Shown here piece after piece: positions 28,733 to 35,893 of a DNA stretch of 64,000 bases. Origin of the DNA: Vibrio furnissii CIP 102972. GTDB taxonomy: Bacteria > Pseudomonadota > Gammaproteobacteria > Enterobacterales > Vibrionaceae. The DNA lies in contig NZ_ACZP01000020.1 in assembly GCF_000176175.1 (NCBI RefSeq), positions 124,001-188,000 of the forward strand, written 5' to 3'. A program made the translations under genes and the position numbers. The notes beneath the pieces were generated by a model, which saw only the letters and a program-made list of their open reading frames with translations, was not told the DNA's origin and did not search any database. Within the stretch, counting starts at the first letter, position 1. Each line of letters begins with the position of its first letter.

Positions 28733-29650
28733 TTACCTCTGGCTCTGCTGGCGAACAATGCTGACGAACAGCTCTTCAAGACGGTTCGCTTTATTACGCA
28801 TCGACATCACATTGACGCCCTGCGCCGACAACTGCTCAAACACATGGTTCATGCCTTGCGTTTTCTCCAGTTCAATTTCCAGCGAGCCATCGACCACGCG
28901 CTGCGAGACCACATCCGTAAGCGGCTGTAGCTTCTCTTCGCTGTCGATATCGAGAATAAAGGTTTCCACCCGCAGTTTGCCCAGCAACCCTTTCATGGTG
29001 GTGTTCTCAATCAGCTCACCTCGGTTGATGATGCCGATATGACGACACAGCATCTCTGCTTCTTCTAGGTAATGCGTGGTCAGAATAATGGTGATGCCTT
29101 GCGCGTTGATCTGTTTGAGGAATTCCCACATTGAACGGCGCAGCTCAATGTCGACCCCGGCGGTCGGTTCATCCAAAATCAGCAGTTGCGGCTCGTGCAT
29201 CAACGCGCGAGCAATCATCAGGCGACGCTTCATGCCCCCTGACAGGTTGCGCGCTCGCTCTGCACGCTTTTCCCACAGGTCAAGCTGAGTCAGATACTTC
29301 TTGGCGCGCTCCTTAGCCAGTGCGCGCGATACGCCGTAATAGCCCGCTTGCTGCATGACGATCTGTTCAACCGTTTCAAAGGGGTTGAAGTTAAATTCCT
29401 GCGGCACCAGACCTAAATGCTGTTTGGCTTGTTCCAAGTGGGTATCGATATTGTGGCCAAACACTTTGACCGTACCGGAGGTTTTATTCACTAAGGAGGA
29501 GATGATGCCAATCGTGGTCGACTTACCGGCACCATTGGGGCCAAGCAGCGCGTAGAAGTCGCCCTGATTGACCGTCAGGCTAACGCCCTTCAGCGCTTCA
29601 AAACCACCGGCATAGGTTTTGCGCAGCTGCTCAATGTCTAATGCATACAT
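28733..29650 (-). CDS. yadG: ABC exporter ATP-binding protein YadG
   Basis: This 305-aa ATPase pairs with YadH. Walker A is GPNGAGKST (37-45), the signature LSGGMKRR and Walker B LLILDEPTAGVD follow, and the switch His is in TTHYLEEAE. A C-terminal regulatory region of about 80 residues is typical of ABC-2 drug/polysaccharide-type ATPases. The substrate cannot be named. Divergent from can. Confidence 0.92.
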   Translation of the reverse strand: MYALDIEQLRKTYAGGFEALKGVSLTVNQGDFYALLGPNGAGKSTTIGIISSLVNKTSGTVKVFGHNIDTHLEQAKQHLGLVPQEFNFNPFETVEQIVMQQAGYYGVSRALAKERAKKYLTQLDLWEKRAERARNLSGGMKRRLMIARALMHEPQLLILDEPTAGVDIELRRSMWEFLKQINAQGITIILTTHYLEEAEMLCRHIGIINRGELIENTTMKGLLGKLRVETFILDIDSEEKLQPLTDVVSQRVVDGSLEIELEKTQGMNHVFEQLSAQGVNVMSMRNKANRLEELFVSIVRQQSQR

Positions 29651-29679
29651 AACAATGTAAAAACTCTTTCTGTTCGAAC

Positions 29680-29707
29680 AGACTAGATGTGCTGCTTAAA
29701 AGGTCAA
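29680..29707 (-). promoter_or_regulatory. Candidate yadG promoter with a palindromic site at the start point
   Basis: On the minus strand TTGACC (29702-29707) and TAGTCT (29680-29685) are 16 bp apart. The perfect 12-bp palindrome CTGTTCGAACAG (29670-29681) overlaps the -10 edge and the expected start point, where a repressor could act. Confidence 0.4.
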
Positions 29708-29755
29708 TTTTCAACCCTCCAACGCAAATAGATGGGATTAAATTCCCTTAATGTG

Positions 29756-29780
29756 AACAAGGTGATCTCTTCACCTTGTT
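29756..29780. other. Stable hairpin in the yadG-can divergent region
   Basis: The 342-bp region 29651-29992 has no gene. Besides the yadG promoter and the repeat next to can, it holds this 10-bp perfect stem (AACAAGGTGA / TCACCTTGTT, 5-nt loop). No T-run follows on either strand, so it is not a standard terminator. I see no clear can promoter. Confidence 0.5.
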
Positions 29781-29902
29781 TCAGTTATCACTTTTGCAAA
29801 CAAAAACTTGCAAAAATTTTACTTCCATTAACTGCTCAGATGAGTAGTCTGTTAAGCAATTTGTCAGAGAATGAACGTATGACATTGTGTATAGTTGGCA
29901 AG

Positions 29903-29976
29903 CATACCCAAGTGGACTCAAGACGCCGCGTTCCATCTCGGGATTGAAGCAGGCACCTTGAGGGTACTTGGCTATA
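29903..29976. repeat. Imperfect palindromic element in the can leader
   Basis: Two 20-bp arms (29903-29922 and 29957-29976) are inverted with about 15 of 20 matches; cores are CCAAGT and ACTTGG, CTCAAG and CTTGAG. The loop is 34 bp. The motif TACCCAAGT...CTCAAG resembles an interspersed palindromic repeat I recall from many Vibrio genomes. It ends 16 bp before the can ATG, so the transcript would fold it next to the ribosome site. No second copy is visible in this window. Confidence 0.55.
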
Positions 29977-29992
29977 AACTAAGGGAAGTAAA

Positions 29993-30661
29993 ATGCCAGA
30001 GATTAAACAACTATTCGAAAACAACTCGAAGTGGTCAGAGTCGATCAAAGCCGAGCGTCCTGAATACTTTAGCAAGTTAGCCGAAGGACAAAATCCGGAC
30101 TTTCTATGGATTGGTTGTTCAGACAGTCGCGTACCCGCAGAGCGCTTAACCGGCCTCTATTCCGGTGAGTTGTTTGTACACCGCAACGTGGCCAACCAGG
30201 TCATTCACACCGACCTGAACTGCCTGTCTGTGGTGCAGTACGCGGTTGACGTACTGAAAGTGAAGCACATCATCATCTGTGGCCACTATGGTTGTGGCGG
30301 TGTGACCGCATCCATCGACAACCCGCAACTGGGGTTGATCAACAACTGGATTCTGCATATTCGCGATTTGTACTTCAAACACCGCGAGTATCTGGACCAT
30401 ATGCCAGAAGCCGACCGCTCGGATAAATTGGCCGAAATCAACGTCGCTGAACAAGTTTACAATCTGGGTAACTCCACCATCCTGCAAAACGCTTGGGAGC
30501 GTGGTCAGGACGTTGAGATTCACGGCGTGGTGTACGGCATCGGTGATGGTCGTCTGGAATACCTGGGTGTGCGTTGCAACTCACGCGGCATGGTGGATGA
30601 CAGCTACAAGAAAGCCATGGAAAAGATTTTAAATCCGCAGCACAAGTTGCTGTGTCGATAA
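29993..30661 (+). CDS. can: Beta-class carbonic anhydrase
   Basis: This zinc enzyme interconverts CO2 and bicarbonate and supplies bicarbonate for biosynthesis. The protein is 222 aa. Zinc ligands are C42, H98 and C101, with the D44-R46 dyad in GCSDSRV, and the second block is GHYGCGGV. The start has AAGGGAAG upstream. V. cholerae carbonic anhydrases are linked to bicarbonate-induced virulence control, but no such link is visible here. It is monocistronic, with a palindromic repeat in its leader. Confidence 0.96.
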   Translation: MPEIKQLFENNSKWSESIKAERPEYFSKLAEGQNPDFLWIGCSDSRVPAERLTGLYSGELFVHRNVANQVIHTDLNCLSVVQYAVDVLKVKHIIICGHYGCGGVTASIDNPQLGLINNWILHIRDLYFKHREYLDHMPEADRSDKLAEINVAEQVYNLGNSTILQNAWERGQDVEIHGVVYGIGDGRLEYLGVRCNSRGMVDDSYKKAMEKILNPQHKLLCR

Positions 30662-30662
30662 C

Positions 30663-30694
30663 AAAAAATGCCCACATCATGTGGGCATTTTTTT
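30663..30694. terminator. Bidirectional terminator between can and hpt
   Basis: AAAATGCCCACAT pairs with ATGTGGGCATTTT around a short loop, with A/T-runs on both sides. It separates convergent can and hpt. Confidence 0.92.
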
Positions 30695-30708
30695 CATCCG
30701 GAATCGGC

Positions 30709-31236
30709 TTAAAGTGGAATTACTTTACCGATGTATGGCAGATGACGGTATTTTTGTGCGTAGTCGATGCCCACGCCCACCACGAATTCGTCTGGGATTT
30801 CAAACCCAATCCACTTCACGTCGACAGGCACTTCGCGACGAGACGGTTTGTCGAGCAGCGTACAGATCTGAATTGATTTGGGTTCACGCAGTGACAGAAT
30901 CTCTTTCACTTTGCTGAGCGTGTTGCCAGTATCAATGATGTCTTCCACCAGCAGCACATCTTTACCTTTGATGTCGTCATCCAGATCTTTCAGGATGCGC
31001 ACGTCGCGAGAGCTTTCCATGCTGTTGCCGTAGCTCGACGCGGTCATGAAGTCGACCTGATGTGTCAGGCTGATGGCTCGCGCCAAATCCGCCATAAACA
31101 CAAAAGAACCACGCAGCAGACCGACCAGAACCAAATCTTCACTACCTGCGTAGTGATCTGAAATTTGCTGGCCTAGTGCGCGGACACGTTCCTGAACCTC
31201 TTGCTCAGAAATCATTACTTCAATTGTATGTTTCAT
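30709..31236 (-). CDS. hpt: Hypoxanthine phosphoribosyltransferase
   Basis: This purine-salvage enzyme makes IMP (and GMP, less well) from the base and PRPP. The protein is 175 aa. The PRPP loop VLLVEDIIDTGNTL covers 94-107 with the acidic pair E98-D99. The start at 31236 (MKHTIEVMIS) is by homology; an in-frame ATG at 31281 would add 15 non-conserved residues. It is divergent from hapR, as in V. cholerae, where VC0585 lies close to hapR. Confidence 0.95.
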   Translation of the reverse strand: MKHTIEVMISEQEVQERVRALGQQISDHYAGSEDLVLVGLLRGSFVFMADLARAISLTHQVDFMTASSYGNSMESSRDVRILKDLDDDIKGKDVLLVEDIIDTGNTLSKVKEILSLREPKSIQICTLLDKPSRREVPVDVKWIGFEIPDEFVVGVGIDYAQKYRHLPYIGKVIPL

Positions 31237-31312
31237 ACCAATCTCGTTTTTGTTGGAGCGACACTTGGCACTGCAAATCACACCGACAGCGCCGCTAAAG
31301 CTTTCGGCGCGT

Positions 31313-31341
31313 ATAGTACCATTGCTGACGGTGGGTGTTAA
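31313..31341 (-). promoter_or_regulatory. Candidate hpt promoter
   Basis: On the minus strand TTAACA (31336-31341) and TACTAT (31313-31318) are separated by 17 bp. The 5' leader then contains the hairpin GCGCCG / CGGCGC (31289-31310). The whole hpt-hapR gap (31237-31556, 320 bp) holds this promoter, the hapR promoter and the hapR leader elements listed separately. Confidence 0.5.
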
Positions 31342-31370
31342 CCTTTCACTGACGTTACGTTTTAATGAGA

Positions 31371-31384
31371 AATTGATTCAATAA
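31371..31384. promoter_or_regulatory. Possible HapR/LuxR-type binding site (autoregulation)
   Basis: AATTGATTCAATAA resembles half to two-thirds of the HapR/LuxR motif (TTATTGAT...ATCAATAA type). LuxR-class regulators repress their own genes, and the site lies about 60-70 bp upstream of the hapR -35 element. The match is weak. Confidence 0.3.
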
Positions 31385-31440
31385 AACGCATTGAAAATAA
31401 ATGCATTTCGTAAATGTGCACATTTTTTAGTCGCGAAACA

Positions 31441-31469
31441 TTGACCTAAATCATGTACGCAATTACACT
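31441..31469 (+). promoter_or_regulatory. Candidate hapR promoter
   Basis: TTGACC (31441-31446) and TACACT (31464-31469) are separated by exactly 17 bp. The expected start near 31476 gives a leader of about 80 nt, long enough for small-RNA control. Confidence 0.55.
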
Positions 31470-31509
31470 CATAAGGCTTTCAAAGCAATTAACAAAATAA
31501 TCATTAGCG

Positions 31510-31526
31510 TTTACTAAAAAACGCAG
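31510..31526 (+). promoter_or_regulatory. Possible Qrr small-RNA pairing site in the hapR leader
   Basis: TTTACTAAAAAACGCAG resembles the hapR/luxR leader segment TTCACTAACAACGTCAG, which is complementary to the conserved Qrr core as I recall it. It lies 31-47 nt before the ATG. The match is partial and from memory. Confidence 0.4.
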
Positions 31527-31556
31527 ACTACAACTCAAATGGCAAGGATTAAAACT

Positions 31557-32165
31557 ATGGACGCATCGATAGAGAAACGCCCTAGAACGCGGCTATCTCC
31601 CCAAAAACGTAAACTTCAGTTGATGGAAATCGCGCTGGAAGTGTTTGCAAATCGTGGGATTGGTCGTGGCGGTCACGCAGAAATTGCTCAAGTTTCTGTC
31701 GCGACCGTATTCAACTATTTCCCAACGCGCGAAGATTTGGTCGACGACGTGCTCACTTACGTGGTTCGTCAGTTCTCCAACTTCCTGACCGACAACATCG
31801 ATCTGGACATGCACGCAAAAGACAACATTGCGAACATCACCCGCGAAATGGTTCGTCTGGCCAATGACGATTGCCACTGGCTGAAAGTGTGGTTTGAGTG
31901 GAGCGCATCCACCCGTGATGAAGTGTGGCCCCTGTTTGTGTCGAGCAACCGCACCAACCAACTGCTGCTGAAAAACATGTTCTCAAAAGCGATTGAACGG
32001 GGTGAAGTATGCGAGCAACACGATGCAGATGATCTGGCGACGCTGTTCCATGGCGTGTGCTATTCCCTGTTTGTGCAAGCAAACCGTGTACGCGATGAAG
32101 GCTACATGCAGAAGCTGGTGAAGAGCTACCTCGACATGCTGTGCATCTATAAACGCGATCACTAA
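31557..32165 (+). CDS. hapR: Quorum-sensing master regulator HapR (LuxR-class TetR) with a 3-residue deletion in the DNA-binding helix
   Basis: HapR is a TetR-fold dimer that at high cell density represses biofilm and virulence genes and activates protease and competence genes. The protein is 202 aa. The start MDASIEKRPRTRLSPQKRK has AAGGA upstream; an in-frame ATG at 31539 is not conserved. The N-terminal domain reads GGHA-EIAQVSVATVFNYF. HapR, LuxR, OpaR and SmcR, as I remember them, read GGHA-DIA-EIAQVSVATVFNYF. The three missing residues (after Ala41, nucleotides 31679/31680) belong to helix 2, the first helix of the helix-turn-helix. The rest is intact, including KVWFEWSASTRDEVWPLF and the C-terminal LDMLCIYKRD. 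The frame is preserved, so a full but probably DNA-binding-defective protein is expected. Strong terminator downstream. Confidence 0.95.
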   Translation: MDASIEKRPRTRLSPQKRKLQLMEIALEVFANRGIGRGGHAEIAQVSVATVFNYFPTREDLVDDVLTYVVRQFSNFLTDNIDLDMHAKDNIANITREMVRLANDDCHWLKVWFEWSASTRDEVWPLFVSSNRTNQLLLKNMFSKAIERGEVCEQHDADDLATLFHGVCYSLFVQANRVRDEGYMQKLVKSYLDMLCIYKRDH

Positions 32166-32182
32166 GCAAAGATTGATGAATC

Positions 32183-32208
32183 ATAGCGCCGCAAGGCGCT
32201 ATTTTTTT
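32183..32208 (+). terminator. hapR terminator
   Basis: ATAGCGCC pairs with GGCGCTAT around GCAA and is followed by a T-run. It begins 17 bp past the hapR stop. Confidence 0.92.
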
Positions 32209-32233
32209 GCCACAAAGGCCGAGCGACAGACAT

Positions 32234-32266
32234 AAAAAAACCGCTGAGTGATCAGCGGTTTTTATC
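32234..32266. terminator. lpdA terminator
   Basis: AAAACCGCTGA pairs with TCAGCGGTTTT around GTGA. A long T-run follows on the minus strand, so it mainly ends the PDH operon, but it could work both ways. Confidence 0.9.
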
Positions 32267-32283
32267 ATTTAGCGCTTAGAAAA

Positions 32284-33711
32284 TTATTTTTTCTTTTTCG
32301 CTTTTGCGTTTGGCAGGTCAGTGATCGTACCTTCAAACACTTCGGCAGCAAGGCCAACAGACTCGTGCAGCGTTGGGTGTGCGTGGATGGTCAGCGCGAT
32401 GTCTTCTGCATCACAACCCATCTCGATTGCCAGACCGATTTCGCCCAGCAGTTCGCCGCCGTTCGTGCCCACAATCGCACCACCGATCACACGGTGAGTC
32501 TCTTTATCGAAGATCAGCTTCGTCATACCATCGGCACAGTCAGACGCAATCGCACGACCTGATGCTGCCCATGGGAAAGTTGCCACTTCGTAGTTGATGC
32601 CTTCTGCTTTCGCTTCTTTTTCAGTTTTACCCACCCAAGCCACTTCTGGCTCAGTGTAAGCAATTGAAGGAATGACTTTCGGATCGAAGTAGTGTTTCTT
32701 ACCAGAAATCACTTCCGCAGCGACGTGACCTTCATGCACACCTTTGTGCGCCAACATCGGTTGACCAACGATGTCGCCGATTGCGAAGATGTGAGGCACG
32801 TTGGTACGCATTTGCTTGTCTACGTTGATGAAGCCACGCTCATCCACTTCCAGACCCGCTTTCTCTGCGTCCAGCAGTTTACCGTTTGGTACACGGCCAA
32901 TTGCCACAAGAACTGCATCGTAACGCTCTGCTTCTGCTGGCGCTTTTTTGCCTTCCATCGAAACGTAGATGCCATCTTCTTTTGCTTCAACCGCAGTCAC
33001 TTTGGTTTCTAGCATCAGGTTGAACTTCTTCGCAATACGCTTGGTGAAGACTTTCACGATGTCTTTATCGGCTGCTGGGATCACTTGGTCGAACATTTCA
33101 ACCACGTCGATTTGAGAACCCAGTGCGTGGTAAACCGTACCCATTTCCAGACCGATGATACCACCGCCCATGATCAGCAGTTTCCCTGGGACTTCTTTCA
33201 GTTCCAGTGCGTCTGTTGAATCCCAAATGCGTGGATCTTCATGAGGAATGAATGGCAGTTTGATTGGGCGAGAACCTGCAGCAACGATCGCGTTGTCGAA
33301 GTTCACCACAGTTTTGCCGTCTTCGCCGTCCACTTCAATGGTGTTCGGGCCAGTGAACTTACCAAAACCGTTCACAACGTTCACTTTACGCATCTTCGCC
33401 ATACCGCCAAGACCGCCAGTCAACTGAGTAATTACTTTTTCTTTCCACAAACGGATCTTGTCGATGTCTGTTTGTGGTTCACCAAACACGATACCGTGTT
33501 CAGCCAACGCTTTGGCTTCTTCGATCACTTTCGCAACGTGCAGCAGTGCTTTCGATGGGATACAACCCACGTTCAGACACACACCACCAAGGGTGTTGTA
33601 ACGTTCGATAAGTACTGTGTCCAGACCTAAGTCTGCACAACGGAATGCAGCGGAGTAACCAGCAGGACCGGCACCAAGCACTACAACTTGGGCTTTAATT
33701 TCTTTGCTCAT
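32284..33711 (-). CDS. lpdA: Dihydrolipoamide dehydrogenase (E3)
   Basis: This FAD enzyme re-oxidises lipoyl groups of the PDH and 2-oxoglutarate dehydrogenase complexes. The protein is 475 aa. The FAD motif GAGPAG is at 13-18, the redox disulfide is C45-C50 in GGVCLNVGCIPSK, the NAD site is GGGIIGLEMG, and the catalytic H445/E450 are in HAHPTLHES. It is 272 bp behind aceF. The gap holds a hairpin at 33945-33966 and a perfect palindrome GGAAAAATTTTTCC (33901-33914), so lpdA may have its own promoter as in E. coli, though I cannot place one. Confidence 0.96.
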   Translation of the reverse strand: MSKEIKAQVVVLGAGPAGYSAAFRCADLGLDTVLIERYNTLGGVCLNVGCIPSKALLHVAKVIEEAKALAEHGIVFGEPQTDIDKIRLWKEKVITQLTGGLGGMAKMRKVNVVNGFGKFTGPNTIEVDGEDGKTVVNFDNAIVAAGSRPIKLPFIPHEDPRIWDSTDALELKEVPGKLLIMGGGIIGLEMGTVYHALGSQIDVVEMFDQVIPAADKDIVKVFTKRIAKKFNLMLETKVTAVEAKEDGIYVSMEGKKAPAEAERYDAVLVAIGRVPNGKLLDAEKAGLEVDERGFINVDKQMRTNVPHIFAIGDIVGQPMLAHKGVHEGHVAAEVISGKKHYFDPKVIPSIAYTEPEVAWVGKTEKEAKAEGINYEVATFPWAASGRAIASDCADGMTKLIFDKETHRVIGGAIVGTNGGELLGEIGLAIEMGCDAEDIALTIHAHPTLHESVGLAAEVFEGTITDLPNAKAKKKK

Positions 33712-33944
33712 TTCGACCTCTTGTAGTCAATATCCCTAACAGGCTGAGTGGGTGTTCTATCTATTTGTTTTGTGTTTAAAACGTAATGCTTAAAACGAAA
33801 GACTTAAACGCTTATTTTTCAGACCGTAACAGTTTACAGAGATGTTAATGGTGTGAAAAGTAAATCCATGTAGCCTGTGAGCTAGACGACAATTCAATGG
33901 GGAAAAATTTTTCCATCATCAAATTGCAAGACAATGCTTGAATC

Positions 33945-33966
33945 AAGGCGGCTAAAGAGCCGCCTT
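33945..33966 (-). other. Hairpin in the aceF-lpdA spacer
   Basis: A perfect 9-bp stem (AAGGCGGCT / AGCCGCCTT, 4-nt loop) lies 18 bp past the aceF stop. No proper T-run follows on the minus strand, so it is more likely an attenuator or an mRNA stability element than a full stop. Confidence 0.5.
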
Positions 33967-33983
33967 ATTGTGTTTTGAACCGA

Positions 33984-35876
33984 TTACAGAACCAGACGAC
34001 GAATGTCGCTCAGGCAACCGTTCAAGTAAGTGATGAAGCGTGCACCTTCCGCGCCATCGATCACACGGTGGTCGTATGACAGAGACAGTGGCAGTTGCAG
34101 ACGTGGCGCAAATTCTTTGCCGTTCCACACTGGCTTCATTTCAGACTTAGACACACCCAGAATACCTACTTCTGGTGCATTCACGATTGGTGTGAATGCT
34201 GTACCGCCGATACCACCCAGACTTGAGATGGTGAAACAGCCGCCTTGCATGTCAGACGCCGTCAGTTTACCTGCACGTGCTTTCTTCGATACGACTGCCA
34301 ACTCTTCAGACAGCTCGTAAATGCCTTTCTTGTTCACGTCTTTGAACACAGGAACAACCAGACCGTTTGGTGTATCAACAGCGATACCGATGTTCACGTA
34401 TTTCTTCAGAATCAGGCTTTCACCATCTTCAGACAGAGACGAGTTGAACGCAGGGAATGCTTCCAGCGCTTTCGCAGCCGCTTTCATGATGAACACCAGT
34501 GGCGTGATCTTCATGCCAGTGTCTTTCTTCGCTTCGATCGCGTTCTGTTCTTTACGGAAAGCTTCTAGTTCTGTGATGTCTGCGTTATCCCACTGAGTCA
34601 CGTGCGGGATCATCACCCAGTTACGGTGCAGGTTCGCGCCAGAGATCTTCTTAATGCGAGACAGTGGCTGAATTTCAGTGTCACCGAACTTGCTGAAGTC
34701 CACTTTTGGCCAAGGTAGCAGGCCAAGTGCTGCGCCGTCGCCTTTGCCAGATGCGGCTGATGCTGCGCCTGATTCTAGGCGTTTCAGCGCTTCTTTCACG
34801 TAGTTCTGAACGTCTTCTTTCAGAATGCGGCTCTTACGACCTGAACCTTTCACTTTAGACAGGTTCACACCGAATTCACGCGCTAAGCGACGAACCACTG
34901 GTGACGCGTGTGCGTACTCATTGTTCTCTTGGAAGTCGCCGGTTGCCGCTGCAGGTGCTGCTGCCGCTGGCGCTTCAGCTTTCGGTGCCGCTGCTGCAGG
35001 TGCTGCGGCTTGAGCTGGTGCTGAAACAGCTGCCGGCGCTGCGCCTGCCACTTCAAACACCATGATCAGTGAGCCAGTCGACACTTTGTCGCCAGCCGCG
35101 ACTTTGATCGCTTTCACTTTACCCGCGAATGGTGCAGGAACTTCCATCGACGCTTTGTCGCCTTCCACAGTGATCAGAGATTGCTCTTCGCTCACCATGT
35201 CGCCAACTGCAACCATGATTTCAGTCACTTCAACTTCATCGCCGCCGATATCTGGCACGTTGACTTCTTTGTCTGCTGCTACCGCTGGCGCTGCTGCTGG
35301 AGCCGCTGCCTGAGCTGGCGCTGCCGCTGCTGGCGCACCAGAACCGGCCACTTCGAAGACCATGATCAGTGAGCCTGTGGTCACTTTGTCACCCGACGCG
35401 ATCTTGATCTCTTTCACGGTACCCGCGAATGGCGCAGGCACTTCCATTGACGCTTTGTCGCCTTCAACGGTGATCAGCGACTGCTCTTCAGACACGGTGT
35501 CACCCACCGCAACCATGATTTCAGTCACTTCAACTTCGTCACCGCCGATGTCCGGTACGTTAACTTCTTTCAGTTCAACCGCTGCTGGCGCTGCCGCAAC
35601 TGGTGCTGCTTCCGCCGCAGGTGCTGGTGCAGCCGCTGCTGCACCTTCCGCTTCAAACACCATGATCAGTGAGCCAGTTGTGACTTTATCACCAGTCACA
35701 ACTTTGATTTCTTTGACAATACCGGCCTGAGACGCAGGAACTTCCATAGAAGCTTTGTCGCCTTCAACAGTAATCAGAGATTGTTCTTCTTCAACCTTGT
35801 CGCCTACGCTGACAAGAATCTCAGTCACTTCAACCTCATCTGCACCGATATCTGGTACGTAAATTTCGATAGCCAT
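33984..35876 (-). CDS. aceF: Dihydrolipoamide acetyltransferase (E2) with three lipoyl domains
   Basis: This is the core of the pyruvate dehydrogenase complex; it moves acetyl groups to CoA. The protein is 630 aa. Three lipoyl domains repeat with an exact 100-residue period, with lipoylated lysines K41, K141 and K241 in GDKAS. Ala/Pro-rich linkers join them. A subunit-binding domain (about 319-357, YAHASPVVRRLAREFG) and the catalytic domain (about 395-630) follow, the latter with DHRVIDG (H603, D607). It is 17 bp behind aceE. The repeats (35876-35577, 35576-35277, 35276-34977) are similar enough at DNA level to allow recombination. Confidence 0.97.
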   Translation of the reverse strand: MAIEIYVPDIGADEVEVTEILVSVGDKVEEEQSLITVEGDKASMEVPASQAGIVKEIKVVTGDKVTTGSLIMVFEAEGAAAAAPAPAAEAAPVAAAPAAVELKEVNVPDIGGDEVEVTEIMVAVGDTVSEEQSLITVEGDKASMEVPAPFAGTVKEIKIASGDKVTTGSLIMVFEVAGSGAPAAAAPAQAAAPAAAPAVAADKEVNVPDIGGDEVEVTEIMVAVGDMVSEEQSLITVEGDKASMEVPAPFAGKVKAIKVAAGDKVSTGSLIMVFEVAGAAPAAVSAPAQAAAPAAAAPKAEAPAAAAPAAATGDFQENNEYAHASPVVRRLAREFGVNLSKVKGSGRKSRILKEDVQNYVKEALKRLESGAASAASGKGDGAALGLLPWPKVDFSKFGDTEIQPLSRIKKISGANLHRNWVMIPHVTQWDNADITELEAFRKEQNAIEAKKDTGMKITPLVFIMKAAAKALEAFPAFNSSLSEDGESLILKKYVNIGIAVDTPNGLVVPVFKDVNKKGIYELSEELAVVSKKARAGKLTASDMQGGCFTISSLGGIGGTAFTPIVNAPEVGILGVSKSEMKPVWNGKEFAPRLQLPLSLSYDHRVIDGAEGARFITYLNGCLSDIRRLVL

Positions 35877-35893
35877 GCTTTTCCTACCTTCAA

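Noticed and set aside
28131..29042. Open frame of 303 codons opposite yadG-yadH
   Set aside because: It spans the junction of two clear ABC genes on the other strand and has a composition (Arg, His, Gln, Asp) typical of antisense shadows.
29670..29681. CTGTTCGAACAG as a LexA (SOS) box
   Set aside because: Gamma-proteobacterial LexA sites are CTGT-N8-ACAG; here only four bases separate the half sites.
31539..31556. Upstream ATG of hapR adding MARIKT
   Set aside because: The ribosome site AAGGA lies inside this extension and all known HapR-class proteins start at MDxSI, so 31557 is the start.
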